Origin: Natronosalvus halobius
GTDB taxonomy: Archaea > Halobacteriota > Halobacteria > Halobacteriales > Natrialbaceae
Direction of reading: 5' to 3'
DNA: 64,000 nucleotides
NCBI RefSeq assembly: GCF_024138145.1
Contig: NZ_CP099998.1
Coordinates: 62,001 to 126,000, forward strand
The position numbers and the translations under genes are program-made. The notes under the pieces were generated by a model that was not told the origin of the DNA, did no database searches, and was given only the letters and a program-made list of their open reading frames with translations. How positions within the stretch are numbered: position 1 is the first letter of the stretch; every line of letters begins with the position of its first letter. Positions 1 through 8,585 of this stretch are shown here, piece by piece.

Positions 1-519
1 CGTGCACTGGTCTTCGCGATGCTCGAAGCGGCTCGCCGAATCGAAGATCCTGCGGTGACGATCGACTTTGCGGCGACCGTCCAGGAGGAAGTCGGACTTC
101 GGGGGGCGGAGGCTCTTGCATCTGATCTTGATCCGGACCTGGCGATTGCACTTGATATCACCCTCGCAACCGATCAACCTGAGTACGATGAAGACGATCA
201 CATTAGCGAAACCGGGGCTGGAACGGCAATCAAAGTGATGGACCGACGGACACTGACGAATCCGAAGGTCTATCGCCGCATGCAACGCGTTGCCGAAGCA
301 GCGTCTATCCCCTACCAACTAGAACTCCACTCGTCTGGCGGAACGGATGCAGGCGCGTTCCAGAACGGACAGGGAGCGACACCAGTTGGGGCAATCTTAC
401 TCCCAACTCGAAATATACACTCGGACACAGCTAGTGCCCATATAGACGACGTCTCGGCGACGATCGATTTGCTGACGGAGTTTTTGGCTACCGAGGAGGG
501 TGACGAATACATTCTGTAA
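1..519 (+). CDS. M42 family metallo-aminopeptidase, C-terminal part (5' end outside window)
   Basis: The reading frame is open from base 1, so the N-terminus lies upstream and the first ATG at 19 is internal. The 172 visible residues match the C-terminal half of M42 peptidases (FrvX / glutamyl aminopeptidase / TET type). The motif TVQEEVGLRGA carries the general-base and metal Glu residues, ALDITLATD follows, HSSGGTDAG comes next, and LLPTRNIHS supplies the last metal-ligand His. These are cytoplasmic, usually dodecameric, two-metal aminopeptidases that trim peptides to amino acids. Its place at the head of a peptide-catabolic cluster fits. The following gene starts 367 bases on, so it need not be co-transcribed. 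The family call is firm; the exact specificity is not readable. Confidence 0.9.
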   Translation, partial: RALVFAMLEAARRIEDPAVTIDFAATVQEEVGLRGAEALASDLDPDLAIALDITLATDQPEYDEDDHISETGAGTAIKVMDRRTLTNPKVYRRMQRVAEAASIPYQLELHSSGGTDAGAFQNGQGATPVGAILLPTRNIHSDTASAHIDDVSATIDLLTEFLATEEGDEYIL

Positions 520-886
520 TTGAAATCCGCGAACGGTTTGTCAGAGTCGCGATCCAACGGGGGTCCACAGGGTGTTCTGCCCCGTACCGTCGAAACCTCG
601 AAGGCTCGTTTACGCTCATCCGAGGATCTTGCTACCAGATGATAATTCGGATCAGAGTTGGTAACCTCCTTTTGGTTCCTGATTCCCTCACAGGTTTCGA
701 CGGCTGCTGGGGCAACCAAATGTTGCAGGTAGATCATGGGTTGGTCGTTATTCCGTCGACCCATCTCCCATACGCACAGTATTCTTTGGCGTTACTCACC
801 GGGAATACGTTTTTGAGTTGATTATGGCCACCTCTACCTGGATGGTTGAGTAAAAACTATGTGGTGAGAGAACTCTTTCCAAATGT
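520..886. other. intergenic region, no gene seen
   Basis: No ORF here has a recognisable product; the open frames on both strands have no family signature. An A-rich stretch near 850-860 (gtaaaaactat) is a possible TATA-like element for the gene starting at 887, but the spacing of about 32 bases is a little long. Confidence 0.5.
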
Positions 887-2293
887 ATGTCAAAGGGTAG
901 CCATCCATATATGCCAAATTCCTCTGAGGAAATAAAAGAGGAGATGCTGAACACGATTGGGGCTGAGACTATTGAAGAATTGTATGAGCAAATCCCAACT
1001 GAACTCCAGTTCCATGGCGATTTCGACCTCCCGTCCGCAAAAGGCGAACTCGAACTAAAAAGACAGGTCGAAGAAATCCTCTCGGAGAACAAATCGTGCG
1101 ACGAAAACCTCAATTTCAGGGGCGCAGGCTGCTGGCAACATCACGTTCCGGCCGTCTGCGATGAAATCTCCGAGCGACGAGAGTTCCTGACCTCCGAGTG
1201 GGGATCGCCCGAATCCGATCAAGGGAGGAACCAAGCCTGGTTCGAGTTTTGCAGTCAGCTCGGCGAACTTCTGGAACTCGACGCGGTTGGGATGCCAGTC
1301 TACAGTTGGGGGAATGCGGCCGGCTTCGCGATTCGTATGGCCCACCGATTGAACGGCCGAACTCAAGTCCTCGTTCCGGAGACGATCGGTCCAGAGCGAC
1401 TCGAGGTCATCGAAAATTACCGACGGCTCGCAGGGAGCGACGATGATCTTACGATCGAAACGGTCGCATATGATCGTGAAACGGGCCGGATGAATGTTGA
1501 CGAGTTATCAGAGAAGTGCTCGACGGAAACGACGGCTGTCTACTATGAGACACCGACGTATCTTGGGACGATCGAGTCACAGGCGAGCGAAATAGCGGCG
1601 ATTGCTCACGAAAACGGCGCGGAGTGTATTGCCGGCGTTGATCCGATCACTCTCGGAATTCTCGATACACCGGCAAACCACGGCGCCGACATCGTGGTCG
1701 GGACCACGCAGCCACTGGGTGTGCACATGAACGCCGGAGGGGGCTGCAGCGGGTTCCTCGCGACCCGAGACGAAGAAGCGTACGTCGTCGAGTATCCGAC
1801 GCTCTTGTTGAGCGCCACTGAGACGTCCCGCGAGGGTGAACTCGGGTTCGCATTTATGCCGGAGCAGATCGGCCGATCGTCATACGGTGAACGAGAAGAA
1901 GGAAACGATTACACCGGCACTTCAGTCTTCCTTTGGACCATCCGGAACGCGGTCTATCTATCGCTGATGGGTCCGAAAGGGTTCAAGGAGGTAGGCGGTC
2001 TCATGATCGAACGCGCTCACTATGCTGCAGACAAGTTGTCCGCTATCGATGGAGTGACTATCGAGCTATCTTCTGAATTTTTCAAGGAGTTTCTGGTCAA
2101 CTTTGATGATACCCAGCAGACTGCCGAGGAAGTAAATGCGGCACTCCGTGATCGCGGTATCTTCGGCGGACACGTGGTCTCTGACGAGTTCCCGGAATTG
2201 GGCGATAGCGCACTCTACTGTGTCACTGAAGTGCATACCAAGGAGGATATCGATCAACTGACGACTGCGATGCGTGAGGTGATCTCGACATGA
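887..2293 (+). CDS. GcvPA-like protein (divergent P-protein alpha subunit)
   Basis: This 468-residue protein matches subunit 1 of the two-part glycine decarboxylase (P-protein) of archaea along its length. The N-terminus (HPYMPNSSEEIKEEML) matches the usual PYLPHTEEDIREML block. GAGCWQHHVPAV (residues 79-90) matches the family GAGxYxHxxPAV, and RREFLTSEW follows. The family block TAYTPYQPExSQG is replaced by EWGSPESDQG, so the active-site region has diverged. Alpha subunits carry no PLP lysine. The stop overlaps the start of the GcvPB-like gene by four bases (ATGA), which implies translational coupling and a heterodimer. No gcvH or gcvT is present in the window. I infer a PLP enzyme derived from P-protein that may act on something other than glycine. 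Confidence 0.85.
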   Translation: MSKGSHPYMPNSSEEIKEEMLNTIGAETIEELYEQIPTELQFHGDFDLPSAKGELELKRQVEEILSENKSCDENLNFRGAGCWQHHVPAVCDEISERREFLTSEWGSPESDQGRNQAWFEFCSQLGELLELDAVGMPVYSWGNAAGFAIRMAHRLNGRTQVLVPETIGPERLEVIENYRRLAGSDDDLTIETVAYDRETGRMNVDELSEKCSTETTAVYYETPTYLGTIESQASEIAAIAHENGAECIAGVDPITLGILDTPANHGADIVVGTTQPLGVHMNAGGGCSGFLATRDEEAYVVEYPTLLLSATETSREGELGFAFMPEQIGRSSYGEREEGNDYTGTSVFLWTIRNAVYLSLMGPKGFKEVGGLMIERAHYAADKLSAIDGVTIELSSEFFKEFLVNFDDTQQTAEEVNAALRDRGIFGGHVVSDEFPELGDSALYCVTEVHTKEDIDQLTTAMREVIST

Positions 2294-3939
2294 GTCAACA
2301 AAAAGACGAACCTGAAATGGGCGACGAAGAGACCCCCGAGTGGGCGCAACTTAGCGAACTCAAGGGAGCACGAGAAGGCCAACGCGGTGGTCTCGTTCGA
2401 GAGTATCAAGCGCAGACGTGGGACGAGCCGCTTATCTTCAACATGGGTCGAGAGGGTCGTCGAGGGATCGTTTTTCCCGAGTCGGAACCCGAAGTAACGG
2501 ATACGGTTGGTGAATCAACTTCGTACGTTCCTGACGCCGTCCGCCGAGAGTCAGAACCAGAGCTGCCGGAAGTTTCGAAGCCGTGGGTACTTCGCCACTA
2601 TCTTCATCTTTCACAGGAGACGCTCGGGTTCACGAACCTCAGCCCCTGGGGCACCTGTACGATGAAATATGCGTCGAAGTTGGGCGAACAGATAGAAAGT
2701 CAGCAACTCGCGGATTTACATCCGTTGCAGGACGAAGAGACGCTACAAGGTGTGCTGGAGATCGTCTACGAACTCGAACAGTACCTGAAGGAACTCACTG
2801 GAATGGACCGGTTCTCCTTCCAGGCGGCGAGTGGAACACAGTCCGCGTTCGTGTTTACGTCCCTCCTTCGAGCGTACCTCGAAGACAGGGGCGAATTTGA
2901 ACAACGAAACGAGGTGATAACGACGCTGTATACACACGCCTGCAGCCCTGCGACAGCCAACGTGTCAGGGTTTGACGTCATTACGCTCCAGCCAGGCGAT
3001 AACGGATACCCACCGACCGAAGCCCTCAAAGAGGCGGTATCCGATCGAACGGCCGCACTGATGGTCGTAAACCCCAACGACCTCGGAATCTACAACCCAA
3101 ACATGAAAGAGTGGGTTGACATTGTTCACGATGCCGGTGGACTATGCTTCTACGACCAGGCGAACTTCAATAGTACGATGGGAATTTCGAGAGCCGCGGA
3201 CATCGGGTTCGACGCATCACAGTACATGCTCCACAAGACCTTTGGAAACCCGAAAGGCGGTCTCGGCCCTGCAGCTGGCGCGTTCGGCTGTACGGAAGAA
3301 CTGAGTGAGTTCCTTCCGAGCCCCGTCGTCACCTACGACGGCGAGACGTACCTGCTCGACGAGGATCGTCCGAAGAGCATAGGAAAGGTGCGTGAATTTT
3401 GGGGGAACATTCCTCTCCTGGTGAAGGCTTATATGTGGATTCACGCGATGGGTGGCGACGGGATCATCGAGGGTAGCCACCTGTCGGTTCTTGGGAACAA
3501 TTATCTCGACACGCTCCTTGAGGACGTTCCGGGTCTCTCGAAATCCGTCGAAGACCTGTCACAGCACCGCATGGAAATGACTCGGCATTCGTGGGGGAAG
3601 CTTCACGAGGACACGGGCGTCAGCACCATTGACATCCGACGGCGATTGACCGACTTCGGAATCGACGCCTATTGGATGAGTCACGAGCCGTGGACCTATC
3701 CCGAGCCGTTTACGCCCGAGATGGGAGAGATGCACTCAAAGGAGAACATCAAAACGTACGCGGAGGCAATCAGGCGAATTGCCCTGGAGGCCTATTCGGA
3801 GCCCGAGAAGGTCAAAAACGCCCCACACAACCAGTCGAAACGACGAGTGGACGAAGCACGGATCAACGATCCCGATCAGTGGGCCCTCACGTGGCGAGCT
3901 TTCAAGAAAAAGTTCCCAGAATGGGGTGAATCGAACTAA
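2290..3939 (+). CDS. GcvPB-like protein (divergent P-protein beta subunit, PLP-bearing)
   Basis: This 549-residue protein matches subunit 2 of glycine decarboxylase. LIFNMGREGRRGIVFPE (about residues 48-64) matches LIFELSRPGRRGYSLPE, SPWGTCTMKYASK (118-130) matches YPLGSCTMKYNPK, and MLHKTFGNPKGG carries the PLP Schiff-base lysine, K316. The HGTNPASA block is changed to HACSPATAN, and the glycine-rich loop after the lysine is altered. It overlaps the alpha-like gene by four bases, so the two are surely co-expressed. The length is slightly above the family norm. It is certainly a fold-type I PLP enzyme of the P-protein clan. Whether it decarboxylates glycine is doubtful given the altered motifs and the absence of H- and T-protein genes nearby. 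Confidence 0.85.
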   Translation: MSQQKDEPEMGDEETPEWAQLSELKGAREGQRGGLVREYQAQTWDEPLIFNMGREGRRGIVFPESEPEVTDTVGESTSYVPDAVRRESEPELPEVSKPWVLRHYLHLSQETLGFTNLSPWGTCTMKYASKLGEQIESQQLADLHPLQDEETLQGVLEIVYELEQYLKELTGMDRFSFQAASGTQSAFVFTSLLRAYLEDRGEFEQRNEVITTLYTHACSPATANVSGFDVITLQPGDNGYPPTEALKEAVSDRTAALMVVNPNDLGIYNPNMKEWVDIVHDAGGLCFYDQANFNSTMGISRAADIGFDASQYMLHKTFGNPKGGLGPAAGAFGCTEELSEFLPSPVVTYDGETYLLDEDRPKSIGKVREFWGNIPLLVKAYMWIHAMGGDGIIEGSHLSVLGNNYLDTLLEDVPGLSKSVEDLSQHRMEMTRHSWGKLHEDTGVSTIDIRRRLTDFGIDAYWMSHEPWTYPEPFTPEMGEMHSKENIKTYAEAIRRIALEAYSEPEKVKNAPHNQSKRRVDEARINDPDQWALTWRAFKKKFPEWGESN

Positions 3940-4079
3940 TCTCCGACTGAGAGCTTGGTCCACGATGACGTCGATTAGGGCACGACCATCGATTGCGGAT
4001 GGACATTGACGGCACCATCCCAGTCCTGGCTGGTCATATGATCGTCGAACGCGAATCGTTATACACGGCCGGTCGAAGC

Positions 4080-5114
4080 TCAATCATTTTCGTTGAGGTT
4101 GTATTTCATAATCCGGGCGTGACGCTCCGAATTCCGTTCGAGTCCGTATACCGGTCCAGACAGAACATCGGCCCCCGAAATCGCCTGCTCGATCGCTCGA
4201 TAGTCCGCATCGGTCAACGAGAAATCGAGCGTTCGACGAATATCAGCGAGGTGTGTGGTGTCGCGCGCACCGACGATTATCGAACACACCCGTTCTCGTT
4301 CGAGGACGAACCGATTCGCCACGTTCGCGATCGAAACCCCGCGGCGCTCTGCGATTTCGGAAAGCGTCTCCAGCAACGCCTGAAACCCTTCCCATTCGAC
4401 CGAATCGTCGATGATGAGTTTGTATTTCGTAAGCGACCGATTCTCGAGGGGGACGTTGGGCACCTCCATCCCGAGATAACGGTCAGTTAAAAAACCACCA
4501 GCCAGCGTGCCATAACACAGTAGTTCGATATCGTATTTGTGGCAGAAATCGACCATCGAATCGGCCGGCCGGCGATCGAGAAGCGAGTACTGAACCTGGT
4601 TACTGACGATGGGTATCCCAGCTGCCATGAGTTCCTCCAGATGTGGCGTATCGAAGTTCGTGACGCCTATATGTCGAATTTTCCCCTCCTCACGGAGGTC
4701 ATCGAGAATCGATGCGGTTTCGACGTAATTATCGACGCTATAATCCCACCAATGAAACTGTACGAGATCGAGTGTATCGACGCCAAGACGGGCTCTCGAT
4801 CGGTCGATAATCTGCTCGACATCGTCCCGAGAAACAGTATCCAGCGCGTTTCGATCGGGAACGTACTTTGTATGGACTTGAACGGGCGGAGCTTCGTTTC
4901 GTCTTCGCCGGTACTCATCACGAAACTCGCCGATTAGTTCTTCGACGCCGGTATAAATGTCCGCACAATCGAACGTCGTGATTCCGGCGTCGACAAATTC
5001 GAACATATCTTCGACCGGCGTTGAACTAGTATTGTCGCTGTGGCTCTCCGCGAGCTGCCATCCGCCCTTGAGAACTGGTGAAATTGAATACCCTTTGGTC
5101 AACTCATGTTTCAT
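4080..5114 (-). CDS. aldo/keto reductase
   Basis: This 344-residue protein has a full (beta/alpha)8 AKR sequence. The catalytic tetrad is visible: Asp49 (TTFDCAD), Tyr54 (DIYTG), Lys83 (VHTKYV) and His121 (VQFHWWDY). GVTNFDTPHLEEL follows, and the NADP-binding segment VCSIIVGARDTTHL sits near the C-terminus. AKRs reduce aldehydes or ketones with NAD(P)H in the cytoplasm; the substrate cannot be read here. It is convergent with the GcvPB-like gene. The next gene upstream on the same strand, a TIGR04076-like protein, lies 69 bases away and may be co-transcribed. The ATG at 5114 is the only start that keeps the N-terminal strand intact. Confidence 0.92.
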   Translation of the reverse strand: MKHELTKGYSISPVLKGGWQLAESHSDNTSSTPVEDMFEFVDAGITTFDCADIYTGVEELIGEFRDEYRRRRNEAPPVQVHTKYVPDRNALDTVSRDDVEQIIDRSRARLGVDTLDLVQFHWWDYSVDNYVETASILDDLREEGKIRHIGVTNFDTPHLEELMAAGIPIVSNQVQYSLLDRRPADSMVDFCHKYDIELLCYGTLAGGFLTDRYLGMEVPNVPLENRSLTKYKLIIDDSVEWEGFQALLETLSEIAERRGVSIANVANRFVLERERVCSIIVGARDTTHLADIRRTLDFSLTDADYRAIEQAISGADVLSGPVYGLERNSERHARIMKYNLNEND

Positions 5115-5183
5115 GAAGTGGAGTTCATTCCGAACGCACTTACCTATATTGTCCGTGTAGCGGCTTCATTGCACGACGGGTGA

Positions 5184-5522
5184 CTACGTACGGTTCGTTC
5201 CGGAAACGTCACTGTGGCTAAACGTTCGCTCTCGGGTTCGCGTAATTTCGAACCGGCCACCGACGTTGGGATCGGGGCCTGAAACGATCGTATCCGTCGT
5301 CATCCAATCGTTGTCGTGCGTTTTACGTTGTTTGGCGGGTAGCAGTGGGAGCAACGATGAGAGCGCATACAGCGAGAAGGATTGTCCCTCCGGGAAAACG
5401 AGTTCTTCCCCGTGGACTTCGAAATAATCACCAACCTCGTAGCTCGCTACGTCCTGACCACGAATTTCAACGCACTCAACGCGAAGATCGTACAGCGTGA
5501 ATTCATCATCTCGTTCCGTCAT
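5184..5522 (-). CDS. TIGR04076-like small protein
   Basis: A protein of about 112 residues starting at the ATG at 5522 (MTERDDEFTL). The frame stays open to 5618, but that extension (about 32 residues) looks non-coding. The pattern of an N-terminal strand (LYDLRVECVEIRG), then GDYFEV, FPEGQSFSLYAL, a short helix, and a C-terminal strand beginning GRFEITRTRE resembles the uncharacterised TIGR04076 family. Members normally carry Cys residues in the C-terminal strand (ACCTDG type); here that stretch is TIVSGPDPNVG with no Cys. No function is known. It lies 69 bases upstream of the aldo/keto reductase on the same strand, so the two are probably one unit. Confidence 0.6.
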   Translation of the reverse strand: MTERDDEFTLYDLRVECVEIRGQDVASYEVGDYFEVHGEELVFPEGQSFSLYALSSLLPLLPAKQRKTHDNDWMTTDTIVSGPDPNVGGRFEITRTRERTFSHSDVSGTNRT

Positions 5523-5828
5523 TATTTGCTCTGTGGCGTGTATGACCACCGAGGATAAAGAGTATGGGTTTGATCGTCCGCTGGTGATTCTGAACCAGAG
5601 TTCGGCGATGCCATGCAATCCTCGTCAGAAGACCGTGAGACAGGATGCCTCTATTTGCCATCATCCTAAGCGCTACACTCACCCGATCCCCTTCGTTCTT
5701 TCTTGATAGCACGGAACGACGAAGCAAATATGTCTTCGTGCATCACCTGACCTGTAGTTCAGATCGTACCCTCGTTATATGGTATCCGTTGAACTGCGTT
5801 CCGCGTCACTTATCCATCATCGTTTAGA
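5523..5828. other. divergent intergenic region
   Basis: 306 bases separate the minus-strand TIGR04076-like/AKR unit from the plus-strand gamma-glutamyltransferase-like gene, so both promoters should be here. A TATA-like ttatatgg lies at about 5775-5782. I see no other gene. Confidence 0.4.
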
Positions 5829-7463
5829 GTGAATTGTATGGATATCGGCCACGACCTCGATACGTTCGAATCCCGTCGTTCGACAGTTTACGCACCAAAT
5901 GGTGTCGTCGCGACGAGCCAGCCCCTCGCCGCAAGCGCTGGCCTAGCGGCACTCCGAAACGGCGGCAACGCATTCGACGCCGCGATTTCGGCAGCAGCCG
6001 CTCTCAATGTCGTTGAACCGACGAGTACGGGCATCGGCGGGGATGCCTTCGCGTTGTATCGGACGGCCGATGGTACTGTCGGCGGGATTCGTAGTTGTGG
6101 TCACGCCCCAGCCGACGCGACAATCGAGACCGTCCGAACTCGTTTGGCTGTCGAAACGAACACGGAGACCGACTCGGTGACGATGCCTGAACGAGGGCCT
6201 CACACTGTTACTGTCCCAGGAACGGCACGCGGATGGGAGCTCATGGTCGAGCGGTTCGGTCGTTTGTCGCTCTCAACAGTGCTCGAACCTGCCATCGAGT
6301 ACGCTTTCGGAGGCTATCCCGTCTCGGAGACGATCGCCAGCTACTGGACTGGCGCTGAAGAACTGTTCGAGGACGCGAACGCTCGCAAGGCATACTTATT
6401 CGACGGACAGGCTCCGAAACCGGGTGAAGTCGTCCGTCTCGAAGCGCTTGGACGAACGCTTCAAACGATTGCCGAGGAGGGGGCGGATGCCGTTTACGAA
6501 GGAGAAATCGCCGATGCTATCGTAGATGCAATTCAGTCACGGGGCGGACTGCTATCGAAGTCGGACCTGGCTTCCTTCAGCCCGGAACTGATCGATCCAA
6601 TCAGCACGTCCTATGGCGGTGTCGACGTGTTCCAACTCCCGCCAAGCAACCAGGGAACAATCGCACTCGAGGCGTTGAACATCGCCTCAGCGATCGACGC
6701 CGGCGATGCCGCCTACGAAACGCCCGATCGAATCCACCTGTTCGCCGAGGCGACGAAACGAGCTTTCGAGGACGGCCATCAATACATCGCCGATCCTGAG
6801 TACGAGGAGATCCCACCGCTAAATTCGCCATCGTACGCTCGACAGCGGGCCCGATCTATTCGTCCCAAGGAGGCGACAGATGTCTCATTCGGCATTCCGG
6901 ACTCGAACGCAGAAGATGCCGATACGGTACTCGTCTGTGCTGCGGACGTGGCTGGAAACGTCGTTTCGTTCATCAATTCGCGCTTCATGGGATTCGGTAG
7001 CGGGATCGTTGCCGGTGACACCGGGATTGCGTTGCAAAACCGCGGCGCATCGTTCTCGCTTGATCCTGCGGATCCAAACCGACTCGAACCAGGAAAGCGA
7101 CCCTTCCACACGCTCATGCCGAGTGTCGTGAAGTTCGCCCGCGACGATTGGGCTGCTTTTGGGGTAGTCGGTGGATACATGCAACCTCAGGGGCAAGTGC
7201 AGATTCTTTCGAATCTAATCGACTACGGGATGGACCTTCAGCCGGCCCTCGATGCGCCGCGATGGCGCTATCGCGTGGACGGATCACTCGGGCTCGAAGC
7301 CCGAACGTCTGCTCCCCTACAGTCCAAGCTAGTTCGGTGGGGCCACGACGTCCGCGTCGAGATTCCGGCGATGTTTGGAGGCGCACAAATTGCCCGGGTC
7401 TCCGACGACGTGCTATCGGGCGCCAGCGAACCCCGAACTGACGGGATGGCCATCGGCTACTGA
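5829..7463 (+). CDS. gamma-glutamyltransferase-like Ntn hydrolase
   Basis: This 544-residue protein belongs to the GGT family of self-cleaving Ntn hydrolases. The N-terminal block NGGNAFDAAISAAAALNVVEP followed by STGIGGDAF is typical. The expected nucleophile Thr366 (in DADTVLVCAADVAGN) begins the small subunit after autoprocessing. The glutamyl-binding SSM block of true GGTs is replaced by PFHTLMPS, a form found in GGT-like acylases and amidohydrolases such as YwrD/HpxW types. Glutathione need not be the substrate; a gamma-glutamyl or other amide is likely. The start could be the GTG at 5829 or the ATG at 5838, three residues in (numbering from 5829). No signal peptide is obvious, so a cytoplasmic enzyme is likely. 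It is convergent with the peptide transporter operon that follows. Confidence 0.88.
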   Translation: MNCMDIGHDLDTFESRRSTVYAPNGVVATSQPLAASAGLAALRNGGNAFDAAISAAAALNVVEPTSTGIGGDAFALYRTADGTVGGIRSCGHAPADATIETVRTRLAVETNTETDSVTMPERGPHTVTVPGTARGWELMVERFGRLSLSTVLEPAIEYAFGGYPVSETIASYWTGAEELFEDANARKAYLFDGQAPKPGEVVRLEALGRTLQTIAEEGADAVYEGEIADAIVDAIQSRGGLLSKSDLASFSPELIDPISTSYGGVDVFQLPPSNQGTIALEALNIASAIDAGDAAYETPDRIHLFAEATKRAFEDGHQYIADPEYEEIPPLNSPSYARQRARSIRPKEATDVSFGIPDSNAEDADTVLVCAADVAGNVVSFINSRFMGFGSGIVAGDTGIALQNRGASFSLDPADPNRLEPGKRPFHTLMPSVVKFARDDWAAFGVVGGYMQPQGQVQILSNLIDYGMDLQPALDAPRWRYRVDGSLGLEARTSAPLQSKLVRWGHDVRVEIPAMFGGAQIARVSDDVLSGASEPRTDGMAIGY

Positions 7464-7501
7464 GGCACGTTGATCGAGAATCGATACGCCGACTACCCGT
7501 C

Positions 7502-8545
7502 TCAGTCGATGTAGTGATGGCAGGCGCAGGTGTGCTTGTCTTCGGTCGCGACGAGTTCCGGTTCGGTTTCCTCGCAGACAGGACCGATGTATTCCTGACA
7601 TCGGGTGTGGTACCGACACCCGCTCGGCGGATCTTGTGGACTCGGAATATCTCCCTCGAGTATGATCCGATCGTCCAGTACCTCCGCATTGGCCCGCGGA
7701 ATTGATGACAGTAGTGCGCGAGTATACGGGTGTTGAGGATTCTCGAATAACCGTTCCGTCGGGGCGAGTTCTGCAAACTTTCCCAGGTACATCACGGCAA
7801 TTCGCTCTGAGATGTGACGCACGACGCTGAGATCGTGACTGATGAACAGATAGGTCAGGTCGTACCTGTCCTGGAGCCGCTGTAGTAGATTGAGGATATC
7901 AGCCTGCACGCTCACGTCAAGGGCACTCGTCGGTTCGTCACAGACGACAAACGTTGGATTGACGCTGAGGGCGCGAGCGATCGCAATGCGCTGTTGTTGA
8001 CCGCCTGAAAATTCGTGCGGTGCACGCGACAGGTGTTCTTCACTCAGTCCAACTTCTTCGATCAACTCCATCACACGCGATTTTCGTTTTTCCTTCGACC
8101 AATCTGTGAGGAACCGCATCGGCTCGGTAATCGTCTTTTCGATAGTCATCCGTGGGTTTAGACTCGATGCCGGGTCTTGAAAGATAATCTGAATGTCTTT
8201 TCTTCGCTTTCGCAGCTCCGCTTTCGACAGGTTTGCAAGATCTGTTCCCTGGTAATAGACAGATCCGCCCGTGGGCTCCTGGAGGTTCACGAGCGTTCGA
8301 CCGAGCGTACTTTTCCCACACCCGGATTCTCCGACCAGCCCGAGCGTCTCTCCTTCGCCGATCTCAAAGGAAACACCGTCAACCGCTTTCACGTGCCCGA
8401 CGGTCCGGTTGAGGATTCCCCCCTTGACCGGATAGTGCGTCTTCAGATCCTGGACGGAAATGAGTGTGTTCGAACCAGTTGATCGGCCCGTTTCGTCGAT
8501 TTGCTCGTTGGCTGTCGCGGTATTAGGCGAATTATCCATACTCAT
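7502..8545 (-). CDS. dppF: peptide ABC transporter ATP-binding protein DppF/OppF type (operon 1)
   Basis: The N-terminal region to trust starts at ATG 8545 ([10 protein letters not shown]; alternative ATG 8539). A longer open frame runs upstream but overlaps dppD and reads as junk. The gene encodes an ABC ATPase with Walker [11 protein letters not shown]-loop [10 protein letters not shown], signature FSGGQQQR, Walker [12 protein letters not shown] and the switch His in ISHDLSV. The C-terminal oligopeptide-transporter domain has [11 protein letters not shown] and later Cys residues, the usual four-Cys pattern. It is the last gene of a minus-strand A-B-C-D-F operon and sits 40 bases after dppD. 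It powers import on the cytoplasmic face with DppD. The exact peptide range is unknown. Confidence 0.92.
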   Translation of the reverse strand: MSMDNSPNTATANEQIDETGRSTGSNTLISVQDLKTHYPVKGGILNRTVGHVKAVDGVSFEIGEGETLGLVGESGCGKSTLGRTLVNLQEPTGGSVYYQGTDLANLSKAELRKRRKDIQIIFQDPASSLNPRMTIEKTITEPMRFLTDWSKEKRKSRVMELIEEVGLSEEHLSRAPHEFSGGQQQRIAIARALSVNPTFVVCDEPTSALDVSVQADILNLLQRLQDRYDLTYLFISHDLSVVRHISERIAVMYLGKFAELAPTERLFENPQHPYTRALLSSIPRANAEVLDDRIILEGDIPSPQDPPSGCRYHTRCQEYIGPVCEETEPELVATEDKHTCACHHYID

Positions 8546-8585
8546 CAGTCCATCCCATGTTTCGTGCGTTGACTGCTCGTGTTTC

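Noticed and set aside
312-764. 150-codon minus-strand ORF over the M42 gene end and the intergenic region
   Set aside because: Mostly antisense to the M42 gene, with no family signature and poor composition beyond it.
887-3939. Calling this the glycine cleavage system
   Set aside because: Motifs around the substrate site differ from orthodox P-protein and neither gcvH nor gcvT is present, so only a P-protein-like call is made.
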